The notes under the pieces: model-generated
Databases searched by the model: none
Seen by the model: only the letters and a program-made list of their open reading frames with translations
What the model was told of the DNA's origin: nothing
Shown here: in pieces, positions 1 to 5,164 of the stretch
Position numbering within the stretch: position 1 is the stretch's first letter
Layout of the letters: every line of letters begins with the position of its first letter
Assembly (NCBI GenBank): GCA_005889285.1
Contig: VBFF01000112.1
Coordinates: 1-5,164 of the forward strand
DNA length: 5,164 nt
Direction: 5' to 3'
DNA from: Chloroflexota bacterium
GTDB lineage: Bacteria > Chloroflexota > Dormibacteria > CF-121
Translations under genes and position numbers: made by a program

Positions 1-987
1 CGGCAACTGCTCCGCCGGATTGAGGTCGATGGCAATCGCGGTCGAGGCCGGTGCCTGCCGGATTCGGGGCGTGCCCGCGACCGGTTGGAGCGCGGCGCGC
101 ATGGCGGCGATGTGCGCCGGGGTGGTGCCGCAGCAACCGCCGATGTAGGCCACGCCGAGGTCCGCGGCCTGGCGAGCATAGGTCGCGAAGTACTCGGGCG
201 TCGCGAAGTAGAAGAAGCGCCCTTCGACGCGCGCCGGAAGTCCGGCGTTGGGCTGGCCGGAGAGCGGCAGGCGGGTCTCATGGCGCATCGACTCGAGAAC
301 CTCGAGCGCGACCTGCGGGCCGACCCCGCAGTTGACCCCGATGACGTCGACCCCGGCGCGTTCGAGCGCCTGCACCACCTGGCCTGGTTCCTCCGCGCTG
401 AGCGTGAGACCATCTTCGGCGAAGGTCATCTGCGCGACGATGGGCAGGTCGGTCGTCCTCTTCGCCGCACTGACGGCGGCCAGCAGCTCGGGGAGATTGG
501 TGAAGGTCTCGAGCACCAGGAGGTCAGCGCCGCCTTCGAGCAGCGCGGCGATCTGTTCCTCGAAGGCCGCCGTCGCCTGGGCAATCGTGATGCGGCCGAT
601 CGGCTCGAGCTGCTGGCCGATGGGGCCGACCGATCCGGCGAGGAAGACTGGCTCGCCCGAGATCTCGCGCGCCTCCCGCGCCAGCTTGACGGCCCGGAAG
701 TTGATGTCCCGCACCCGCCCTTCGAGGCCATGGCGGGCGAGCTTGATCCGGTTGGCGCCGAAGGTATTGGTTTCGATCAGCTCCGCGCCGGCGGAAATGT
801 ACGCTCGGTGAATTTCCTCGACGATTTTGGGCTCGGTCAGGTTGAGCTCGTCGAAGGAGCGCTCGAAGCTGACGCCGCGGGCATGGAGCTGGGTGCCCAT
901 GGCGCCGTCGCCCAGGAGGGGACCCCGGCGAAGCCGTTCGAGGAACGGATGGAGGCGGGGTTTGTTGCGCTCCGAGGCGGGGCTCAC
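1..987 (-). CDS. Homocysteine S-methyltransferase domain, N-terminal part of probable bifunctional HMT/methylenetetrahydrofolate reductase (partial)
   Basis: Transfers a methyl group to homocysteine to make methionine, in the cytosol. The minus frame is open for 329 codons from a GTG at 987 to the window edge. Seen: GDGAMGTQL at about residues 26-34, a family-typical FDELNL segment (45-50), IETNTFGANR (71-80), GSVGPIG (118-124), VNCG with Cys220, and GGCCGTTP with Cys285/Cys286. Cys220, 285 and 286 match the three zinc/homocysteine-binding cysteines of the Pfam S-methyl_trans family. The short spacing before IETNTF and the proline/alanine-rich linker after residue 300 resemble YitJ-type fusions (about 610 residues, with a C-terminal MTHFR domain) more than long cobalamin-dependent MetH. 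The second half is outside the window, so the fusion is inferred. No Shine-Dalgarno sequence precedes the GTG. TTG at 996 is an alternative start. The HMT domain itself is very secure. Confidence 0.93.
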   Translation of the reverse strand, partial: MSPASERNKPRLHPFLERLRRGPLLGDGAMGTQLHARGVSFERSFDELNLTEPKIVEEIHRAYISAGAELIETNTFGANRIKLARHGLEGRVRDINFRAVKLAREAREISGEPVFLAGSVGPIGQQLEPIGRITIAQATAAFEEQIAALLEGGADLLVLETFTNLPELLAAVSAAKRTTDLPIVAQMTFAEDGLTLSAEEPGQVVQALERAGVDVIGVNCGVGPQVALEVLESMRHETRLPLSGQPNAGLPARVEGRFFYFATPEYFATYARQAADLGVAYIGGCCGTTPAHIAAMRAALQPVAGTPRIRQAPASTAIAIDLNPAEQLP

Positions 988-995
988 GGACCGCA

Positions 996-1025
996 ATAGT
1001 AAGGTAGACGGCCGCCGAGGGTCGA
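996..1025 (-). promoter_or_regulatory. Candidate near-leaderless promoter for the homocysteine methyltransferase gene
   Basis: Read on the minus strand, TCGACC (1025-1020) and TACTAT (1001-996) are separated by 18 bases, and each matches the sigma-70 consensus at four of six positions. Transcription would then begin around 989, only a couple of bases before the GTG at 987. That would explain why no ribosome-binding site is seen. The matches are weak, so this is only a suggestion. Confidence 0.25.
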
Positions 1026-1027
1026 AT

Positions 1028-1051
1028 CCCTCCCCCGTTTACGGGGGAGGG
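1028..1051. repeat. Perfect GC-rich palindrome, REP-like intergenic repeat
   Basis: CCCTCCCCCGT (1028-1038) and ACGGGGGAGGG (1041-1051) are exact reverse complements around a TT loop, giving an 11-bp stem. A G-rich tail, CAGGGTGGGGG, follows at 1052-1062. This shape, a C5/G5 stem followed by AGGGTGGGGG, resembles dispersed REP-like elements found in many copies in GC-rich bacterial genomes. That resemblance is from memory, and only one copy is in this window. There is no T tract on either side, so it is not a standard intrinsic terminator. It lies between two divergent genes. Confidence 0.6.
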
Positions 1052-1103
1052 CAGGGTGGGGGCCGCAAGAGGGGCCCGCCGCCGAGAGTTGCTCCCTCAG
1101 CGG

Positions 1104-2599
1104 ATGGCTGACGCGACTTCGCCCGGTTCGCAGAACCACGTGGTGGTCATGGGCGCCGGGCCCGCCGGGCTGTCGGCCGCCTACGAGCTGACGCGGCACG
1201 GGACGCCGGTGACGGTGGTGGAGAAGGACCCGCGACAGGTAGGCGGCATCGCCCGCACCCTGGAGTTCATGGGCTGCCGCTTCGACGTCGGCCCCCACCG
1301 GTTTTTCTCCAAGAGCCCAGAGATCGAGGCGCTCTGGAGCGAGGTGCTCGGCAAGGAGATTCGGCCGGTGTCGCGCCTGACGCGCATCATGTATCGCGGC
1401 AAGTTCTTCGACTATCCGATCCGGGCCTCGAATGCCTTCTTGAACCTGGGGCCGGTCGAGACCGCGCGCTGCCTGATCAGCTACGCGCAGGCCCGGACGC
1501 ATCCGGTCGTGGACCCGCAGTCGTTCGAGGATTGGGTGTCGAACCAATTTGGCCGGCGGCTGTTCGAGATTTTTTTCAAGACCTACACCGAAAAGGTCTG
1601 GGGGATCCCGACCAGCGAGCTTTCCGCCGACTGGGCGGGGCAGCGCATCCGCGGGCTGAACCTGGTCGAGGTGATTCGCAACGCCGTCCTGCCCCCCTCG
1701 TGGCGCGGCGGCGAGCACGCCATCGTCAAGACGCTGGTCGACGCATTCCGCTATCCGCGATTGGGCGCCGGCCAGATGTGGGAGTCGGTGGCAGCGCGCC
1801 TCAAGGCGAGCGGGCACCCGGTGCGATTGGGAGAAGAGGTGGTGGCCGTCCGTCACGCGGGCGGGCGGGTGTTGTCGGTGGTCGTGCGCGACGGCGCAGG
1901 GGCGACGCTCGACGTGCTGGGGACCGAGTTCATCAGCACCATGCCGATCCGCGAGCTGATCGCGAACAGCCGGCCGCGCCCTCGATCGTCCGCGCCGCGG
2001 CCGACGCGCTCGGTTACCGCGACTTCATCACCGTCAACGTGGTCGTCGACCGCGCCGAGGTCTTTCCGGATCAGTGGATTTACGTGCACGATCCGGGCGT
2101 CAAGGTGGGGCGGATCGCGAATTTCAAGAATTTCAGCGCGGCGATGGTCGATGACGGCGGGTTGACGGGATTGGGCATGGAGTACTTCTGCTTCGAGCAG
2201 GACGGCATGTGGCGCTGGTCCGATGCCGAGTTACTGGACATGGGGCGGCGCGAGCTGGTCGCGCTGGGCATCTGCCGGGCGGACGAGGTGAAGGCCGGCA
2301 TGGTCTATCGGCAGCCGAAGGCCTATCCGGTGTACGACGGGGCGTATCTCGGGCATGTGGCTGTCGTGCGCGAATGGTTGCAGCGAGCCCTGCCGAATCT
2401 CTGGCTAGTCGGGCGCAACGGGATGCATCACTACAACAACCAGGACCACTCAATGATGACGGGGATCCTGGTGGCGCGGAATATCGCCACGGGGGCGCAC
2501 TACGATCCGTGGCTGGTCAACACCGACGCCGAGTATCAGGAAGAGGAACGGGCCGGCGAGTCCGCCGGCCGGCAGGTTCCCGAGCGGATCGCGAGTTAG
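1104..2599 (+). CDS. FAD-dependent amine-oxidase-like oxidoreductase (protoporphyrinogen oxidase/UDP-galactopyranose mutase-like), frameshifted
   Basis: A flavoenzyme of the NAD(P)/FAD-binding Rossmann group (COG1232-like). Seen in the first frame: GAGPAG dinucleotide-binding loop (residues 17-22), Glu40 at the end of strand 2 for ribose binding, VGGIART (46-52), FDVGPHRFFSKS (60-71), and KVWGIPTSELSADW (164-177), which is typical of this subfamily. The match switches to the next frame near 1971-1978 and continues through YRDF, WIYVHDPGVKVGRI, LGMEYFCFE and LVGRNGMHHYNNQDHSMMTG, where the C-terminal FAD contacts lie, to TAG at 2597-2599. Joined, the product is about 498 residues, near family length. 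Unshifted, the first frame would end at 2165 with about 62 unrelated residues. ATG 1104 was chosen because it sits 12 residues before the Rossmann strand; the in-frame GTG at 1056 lies in the repeat tail. Relatives occur near envelope-glycan genes; the substrate is unknown. The gene is either an assembly-error casualty or a recent pseudogene. Confidence 0.85.
1965..1981 (+). other. Frameshift site within the flavoenzyme gene (net loss of one base)
   Basis: Family-like protein stops in one frame after RELIANSRP and resumes at APSIVRAAADALGYRDF in the frame one base earlier. Adding a single G to the GGCCGCGCCC run (1972-1981) restores one continuous protein. Homologues carry a Pro-Ala-Pro-like loop here before the YRDF strand. 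The local GC-only context (CGGCCGCGCC) is prone to sequencing error. No slippery heptamer or downstream pseudoknot was recognised. Confidence 0.8.
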
Positions 2600-2620
2600 C
2601 GGGCGAAGCGTTGACGTTCG

Positions 2621-3076
2621 TCAGAGGCCAGGCTTGAAGATCATGTCCCAGACCGCGATCACAAGCAGGCCGAGCACCACGACGTAGCCGGCGAGCCAAC
2701 GGTTGAGCAGGGCCGCGCCCTCGCTGGCGAGTCTGTTACCGGCGGTGGCTCGGGCGAGCCCGATGCCGACGCGGCTGAGGTAGATGGCCCCCACGAGGAA
2801 GGCGAGCACGAAAAGACCCAGCGCCAGTCTGACCCACAGCTGGGAGAAGCTCCAGGCGGAGCTCGCCAACACCTGCCAGACGCCCGTCACCAGAAGCAGA
2901 ACGACCGCCGGCATGAGAACCCGCAACCCCACAAAGGGGACCGTCCCGGCAAACTCCGCCACCGCTTCCGGGCGAGAGCTGGAGCGCGCTCGGAAACCGG
3001 CGAGCATCAGCGTCAGTCCCCCGCCAAGCCACACCATCGCCGAAAGCACGTGGACGAAAAGTAACCAGGAAACCAT
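2621..3076 (-). CDS. Small integral membrane protein, DUF2269-like
   Basis: A 151-residue inner-membrane protein with four predicted helices at about residues 4-27, 48-70, 80-101 and 128-147. Seen: a first helix with HVLSAMVWLGGGL (His9, Trp16, Gly18-20), an Arg/Ser-rich loop (29-36), Trp67 and Trp75 around helix 2, and a short KPGL tail. The pattern matches DUF2269-type predicted membrane proteins. The His-x-x-x-Ala-x-x-x-Trp-x-Gly-Gly helix also recalls CopD- and HemJ-like families, where such histidines can bind metal or heme, so a heme or copper role is possible but unproven. ATG 3076 was chosen over the longer open frame from 3145 because a strong ribosome-binding site lies 9 bases upstream and the first helix begins there. 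It is divergent from the MarR gene, which suggests it is that regulator's target. It converges with the flavoenzyme gene, with a 21-base gap. Confidence 0.85.
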   Translation of the reverse strand: MVSWLLFVHVLSAMVWLGGGLTLMLAGFRARSSSRPEAVAEFAGTVPFVGLRVLMPAVVLLLVTGVWQVLASSAWSFSQLWVRLALGLFVLAFLVGAIYLSRVGIGLARATAGNRLASEGAALLNRWLAGYVVVLGLLVIAVWDMIFKPGL

Positions 3077-3085
3077 GTCAATTGC

Positions 3086-3092
3086 ACCTCCT
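3086..3092 (-). promoter_or_regulatory. Strong ribosome-binding site for the DUF2269-like gene
   Basis: On the minus strand AGGAGGT lies 9 bases before ATG 3076-3074. It fixes the start of the membrane protein at that ATG rather than at the upstream in-frame codons around 3145. Confidence 0.75.
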
Positions 3093-3103
3093 AGACGATT
3101 TCC

Positions 3104-3132
3104 ACCATACCAAAATGCTTGGAGGACTACAA
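3104..3132 (-). promoter_or_regulatory. Candidate sigma-70 promoter for the DUF2269-like gene
   Basis: Minus strand: TTGTAG (3132-3127), a 17-base spacer, then TATGGT (3109-3104). The -10 matches four of six consensus bases and the -35 three of six, at optimal spacing. The predicted transcript would start near 3097, giving a leader of about 20 bases that carries the AGGAGGT site. The spacer contains the dyad CCAA-N5-TTGG at 3110-3122, directly abutting the -10. A bound protein there would block RNA polymerase. Confidence 0.45.
3110..3122. promoter_or_regulatory. Candidate MarR operator, dyad 1 (CCAA-N5-TTGG)
   Basis: CCAAAATGCTTGG has inverted 4-bp arms around five bases. It sits between the predicted -35 and -10 of the DUF2269-like gene. 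A second dyad with the same arms and spacing lies 53 bp away at 3163-3175, about five helical turns. MarR proteins bind such dyads as dimers between divergent genes. The arms are short, so chance is not excluded. Confidence 0.4.
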
Positions 3133-3162
3133 CTATCGGATTCAATCAATGATCGGGTCTTG

Positions 3163-3175
3163 CCAAGGAGGTTGG
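3163..3175. promoter_or_regulatory. Candidate MarR operator, dyad 2 (CCAA-N5-TTGG)
   Basis: CCAAGGAGGTTGG has the same arms and spacing as the dyad at 3110-3122. It lies just before the MarR coding region and contains an AAGGAGG Shine-Dalgarno-like core (3165-3171). That core is 24 bases from ATG 3196, too far for normal initiation. A weak plus-strand promoter, TTGGAG (3119-3124) with TTCAAT (3141-3146), would start transcription near 3153, so binding here could give autorepression. Confidence 0.35.
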
Positions 3176-3195
3176 TCGTCCCCTACGATCCGGAC

Positions 3196-3651
3196 ATGGC
3201 GGGTAAAGAGCGAGCCGCCCGGGAGGCCTGGAGGGCGATCTTCGACTTCATCGTGGCGACCTCGGCGGAGCGGAATGCGACGCTCGGCCGCGCTGGCCTC
3301 ACGCCCAATGACGCGCGCACGCTGGCGAGCATCGCGCCGATTCCCCGGAGCATGCGCTCGCTGGCTGACGAGTGGCGGTGCGATGCCTCGACCGTGACCT
3401 GGATGGTCGATCGGCTCGAGGCCCGCGGTCTCGCGGAACGTCGCCCTCATCCGTCGGACCGGCGCTCGCGGCTGGTGGCCCTGACGCCGGCAGGCCACAA
3501 GCTATGGTCGCGGATCGAGAGGGCTGCCTACCAGCCACCCAGGGGGTTGCTGGCGTTGAGCGAGGCCGATCTCCGAGCCCTGCGTGGTGCCGTGATGAAT
3601 TTGCCTAGGGGATCGGGGCGCAAAGTCCTGGAACGCCGAAAGGTCCGATAG
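3196..3651 (+). CDS. MarR-family winged-helix transcriptional regulator
   Basis: A cytosolic DNA-binding repressor, 151 residues, normal MarR size. Seen: an N-terminal dimerisation helix (about 5-30), LTPNDARTLASI (35-46), a helix-turn-helix SMRSLADEWRCDASTVTWMVDRLEARGL (52-79) with recognition helix around 64-76, and a wing with the family hallmark PSDRRSRLVALTPAG (86-100, Asp88-Arg89-Arg90). A C-terminal dimerisation helix follows (about 122-136), then a basic Arg/Lys tail (142-151). ATG 3196 is the first methionine that gives a normal N-terminus; the open frame reaches back to 3082 but that part lacks family character. The only strong Shine-Dalgarno sequence is 24 bases upstream, inside dyad 2, so the start is less certain than the gene. 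The ligand is unknown; the likely target is the divergent membrane-protein gene and itself. Confidence 0.9.
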   Translation: MAGKERAAREAWRAIFDFIVATSAERNATLGRAGLTPNDARTLASIAPIPRSMRSLADEWRCDASTVTWMVDRLEARGLAERRPHPSDRRSRLVALTPAGHKLWSRIERAAYQPPRGLLALSEADLRALRGAVMNLPRGSGRKVLERRKVR

Positions 3652-3667
3652 CGGCGAACCGTTAGCG
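3646..3667 (+). terminator. Weak candidate terminator hairpin after the MarR gene
   Basis: CGATAGCGG (3646-3654) pairs with CCGTTAGCG (3659-3667), with one mismatch and one G-U pair, around a CGAA loop. A TTT run at 3670-3672 follows. It overlaps the MarR stop codon and precedes the tRNA promoter. The T run is short, so efficient intrinsic termination is doubtful. Confidence 0.25.
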
Positions 3668-3669
3668 AG

Positions 3670-3697
3670 TTTGCAGGCGCAGCTTGGCGGATATACT
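3670..3697 (+). promoter_or_regulatory. Candidate promoter for tRNA-Asn
   Basis: TTTGCA (3670-3675), a 16-base spacer, then TATACT (3692-3697). The -10 matches five of six consensus bases and the -35 four of six. The predicted start is near 3704, about 10 bases before the mature tRNA 5' end, a typical short tRNA leader. The 62-base gap after the MarR stop holds this and the hairpin and nothing else. Confidence 0.5.
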
Positions 3698-3713
3698 GGA
3701 CGGCGCCTGGCGT

Positions 3714-3788
3714 TCCGGAGTAGCTCAACGGTAGAGCAGCGCGCTGTTAACGCGACGGTTCCCGGTTCGAATCCGGGCTCCGGAGCCA
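3714..3788 (+). tRNA. trnN: tRNA-Asn (anticodon GTT), CCA encoded
   Basis: A complete cloverleaf of 75 bases. The acceptor stem is TCCGGAG (3714-3720) with CTCCGGA (3778-3784), followed by discriminator G 3785 and encoded CCA 3786-3788. The D arm is GCTC/GAGC. The anticodon loop CTGTTAA holds GTT at 3746-3748, which reads AAC/AAU. The T arm is CCCGG/CCGGG with a TTCGAAT loop. The outermost anticodon-stem pair is G-A rather than a Watson-Crick pair; the other four pairs are intact. The 3' half, from the anticodon loop to CCA, lies antisense to the end of the GT87 gene. Confidence 0.97.
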
Positions 3789-4925
3789 ACCTTCCAGATC
3801 ACTGCCCCGCCGCCGTTTGATCGCGAACACCAGCAGGGCGAGGAGCCAGGCGCACTCGAGCACGAGGAAGGGGCCGTGCATGAAGAGGGCGTTGGCAAAG
3901 AAGAACGGCACGTAACCCACCACCATCAACGCCTTCAGCCAGCCCGGCGGATCGAGGCGAAGAACGAGCCATGCGGCGATCAGGAGGGCGGCGAGGTCGG
4001 TGACGCTCAGGTAGGGCGAGGCGAGGAGCGAGCCGGAAAGGCCAGCCGCGATCGGCAGTTCGGGGCCTTCCCTCGCCGCGACCCTCCCGATCACCATGGC
4101 GATGCCGGCTGCTGCAATGCTCACCGCCGTGGCCAGGAGACCAGATCCGATCACCGAACCCACGCTGTTGAATCGAATCCCCGGAAGGTGCTGAGCGATC
4201 GAAATGGCGTGGGCCCAATCCTGAAGGCCCTGCTGGCCAAGGGCGAGAACGGCGAGGCCGGCGAGCCCAATGGAGATCGCGGCCCAGCCCGCGAAGAGCC
4301 GGATGCGCCCGGCGAAGAGGAGCGCAAACGGCACCAGGAAGCTTGACTGCGGCTTCACCGCGATGAGCGCGAGCGCGAGCGCGGCCAGCAGAGGGCGGTT
4401 GCGCCGCAACAGCCAGTAAGACGCGCTCACCCCCGCCAGGACCAGCACCGTGGGCTGTCCCAGCGCCAGGCCAAGCACCACCGGGTAAAGGGCGAGGCCG
4501 GCGACCAGCAGAAGAAGGCGCCGGCCAATGGCGCCGGGGGCCAGGATGCGCCAGCAGAAGAGGTAGCAGCCAAACAGGAAGCCGTCCCAGATCGTGAGCG
4601 CCAGCGCATAGGGAAGCAGACTGAGCGGCACGAGCAGCCAGGCGAGCACGGGAGAGTGTTGAAAGGGAAACCAGTTGCCGGTCGCGGCATAGAGCGCGGG
4701 CATCGAAACGGTGGTGTTGTACATCTCGGCCCAGCCATGAGAGAGGCCGGTGCGCGCCGCGAAGTAGAAGTCGGAGAAGTCGAGCTGCCAGGGTGTCTGG
4801 ATGACGAAGCTGAAGTACTGGATGACGTCGTAGCCGAAAAGGACCAGGACGACCGCCAGCGCGGCCGCCCGGGCGCGGTTCGAACTAAGCAGCCGCGCGC
4901 TCGGCGATCGCAATGAGGGAGACAC
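3747..4925 (-). CDS. GT87/DUF2029-type polytopic membrane glycosyltransferase
   Basis: A GT-C fold enzyme that would move a sugar from a polyprenyl-phosphate donor to an acceptor on the outer face of the cytoplasmic membrane. The frame gives 392 residues. Seen: a basic N-terminus, first membrane helix at about 18-42, then a loop with DFSDFYFAA (49-57), where an acidic residue is expected to be catalytic in GT-C enzymes. About nine further helices follow, with LGQPT (155-159) and IAVKPQ (188-193), both typical of GT87. The tail KRRRG is cytoplasmic-like. The last 13 residues, WLRSPDSNREPSR, are antisense tRNA-Asn, and the TAA stop lies in the anticodon loop. GTG 4925 overlaps the upstream methyltransferase by 41 bases. 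TTG 4913, with GGTAGG 11 bases upstream, is an alternative start. The exact sugar is not predictable. Confidence 0.87.
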   Translation of the reverse strand: MSPSLRSPSARLLSSNRARAAALAVVLVLFGYDVIQYFSFVIQTPWQLDFSDFYFAARTGLSHGWAEMYNTTVSMPALYAATGNWFPFQHSPVLAWLLVPLSLLPYALALTIWDGFLFGCYLFCWRILAPGAIGRRLLLLVAGLALYPVVLGLALGQPTVLVLAGVSASYWLLRRNRPLLAALALALIAVKPQSSFLVPFALLFAGRIRLFAGWAAISIGLAGLAVLALGQQGLQDWAHAISIAQHLPGIRFNSVGSVIGSGLLATAVSIAAAGIAMVIGRVAAREGPELPIAAGLSGSLLASPYLSVTDLAALLIAAWLVLRLDPPGWLKALMVVGYVPFFFANALFMHGPFLVLECAWLLALLVFAIKRRRGSDLEGWLRSPDSNREPSR

Positions 4926-5164
4926 CTACCGGGAGGTCGAGTACCCGCAACGCGGCAGCTTCGGCACTGAAGGTGGCCGCCAGCAGGTCGTTTAACGGTC
5001 CGGGCTTGGTCATGGAGAAGTCAGAACTCAGGCCGGCGGCATCGGGCGTTGGCTTCCCATCCGTAAGTCGACCGGCGAGACGGCGGGTAAGCCGAACCGC
5101 CGCGATGCCCGGAAACAGAATGCTATTGAAGGCCGTCAGCCGCCGCGGGTAAAGACCGGCGGCG
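4885..5164 (-). CDS. C-terminal tail of a probable class I SAM-dependent methyltransferase (partial)
   Basis: Only the last 92 residues are in the window, ending at TAG 4887-4885. The SAM-binding motifs would lie upstream, beyond the right edge. Seen: YPRRLTAFNSILFPGIAAVRLTRRL, then LNDLLAATFSAEAAALRVLDL and PVGVSLIAIAERAAA. These resemble the C-terminal cap and last strand of methyltransferases acting near polyprenyl/glycan gene sets, in which a YFN-like helix and a DLPFGVSLLA strand close the fold. The identification rests on this tail alone. It overlaps the GT87 start by 41 bases (or 29 with the TTG start), which implies one transcript and coupled translation. Confidence 0.65.
   Translation of the reverse strand, partial: AAGLYPRRLTAFNSILFPGIAAVRLTRRLAGRLTDGKPTPDAAGLSSDFSMTKPGPLNDLLAATFSAEAAALRVLDLPVGVSLIAIAERAAA

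Noticed and set aside
85..999. 304-codon plus-strand open frame, charged and Arg/Glu/Gly-rich
   Set aside because: It is the antisense of the homocysteine methyltransferase, whose zinc-cysteine and Rossmann-like motifs are unmistakable on the minus strand. The peptide matches no family.
1028..1051. Intrinsic terminator reading of the GC palindrome
   Set aside because: There is no T tract on either strand after the stem, and both neighbouring genes point away from it, so there is no transcript to end here.
984..1856. 290-codon minus-strand open frame
   Set aside because: It is a GC-rich shadow of the flavoenzyme, with Arg/His/Pro-rich, domain-free content. Its TGA merely overlaps the GTG of the methyltransferase gene.
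1965..1981. Programmed ribosomal frameshift in the flavoenzyme
   Set aside because: No slippery heptamer, no stimulatory stem-loop or internal Shine-Dalgarno sequence recognised, and the family is normally encoded in one frame.
3502..3789. Minus-strand open frame beginning APEPGFEPGTVAL
   Set aside because: This is a well-known spurious peptide made by translating the antisense of a tRNA. The rest is antisense of the MarR gene.
3876..4346. 156-codon hydrophilic plus-strand open frame inside the GT87 gene
   Set aside because: It is antisense to clear membrane helices and GT87 motifs, and shows no family features or ribosome-binding site.
4913..5152. 79-codon plus-strand open frame at the right edge
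   Set aside because: The opposite strand encodes a recognisable methyltransferase tail that runs off the edge and overlaps the GT87 start in operon fashion.

Overview
This is a GC-rich stretch of bacterial chromosome with ordinary, tightly packed genes on both strands. There are five protein-coding loci plus the tail of a sixth, and one tRNA. The gene mix is a short-type homocysteine methyltransferase (probably fused to methylenetetrahydrofolate reductase), a flavin amine-oxidase-like enzyme, a GT87 membrane glycosyltransferase and a tRNA with encoded CCA. It suggests an uncultured high-GC soil or groundwater bacterium, for example Methylomirabilota/Rokubacteria-like or Chloroflexota. That placement is an impression from protein style, not a measured assignment.

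Layout. Positions 987-1 (minus): N-terminal 329 residues of a homocysteine S-methyltransferase that runs off the left edge. Positions 988-1103: divergent intergenic gap with a perfect 11-bp GC-rich palindrome of REP-like type. Positions 1104-2599 (plus): an FAD-dependent oxidoreductase of the protoporphyrinogen-oxidase/UDP-galactopyranose-mutase-like group, split by a one-base frameshift near 1971-1978. Positions 3076-2621 (minus): a four-helix DUF2269-type membrane protein, divergent from a MarR-family regulator at 3196-3651 (plus). The gap between them carries a plausible promoter and two matching dyads, CCAA-N5-TTGG. Positions 3714-3788 (plus): tRNA-Asn(GTT). Positions 4925-3747 (minus): a GT87/DUF2029 polytopic glycosyltransferase whose reading frame ends inside the antisense of the tRNA. 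Positions 5164-4885 (minus): the C-terminal tail of a probable SAM-dependent methyltransferase, overlapping the GT87 start.

How the genes fit together. The methyltransferase and GT87 genes look co-transcribed and translationally coupled, which fits lipid-linked glycan or glycolipid synthesis. The MarR/DUF2269 pair looks like a self-contained regulator-plus-target module. The homocysteine methyltransferase is core methionine/one-carbon metabolism. The flavoenzyme is of a type often near envelope-glycan genes, but its substrate is unknown.

I see no CRISPR array, insertion sequence, phage gene, toxin-antitoxin pair or clearly new system. The points most worth a second look are the GT87/tRNA-Asn antisense overlap, the twin dyads between the MarR and DUF2269 genes, the frameshift in the flavoenzyme and the palindromic repeat.
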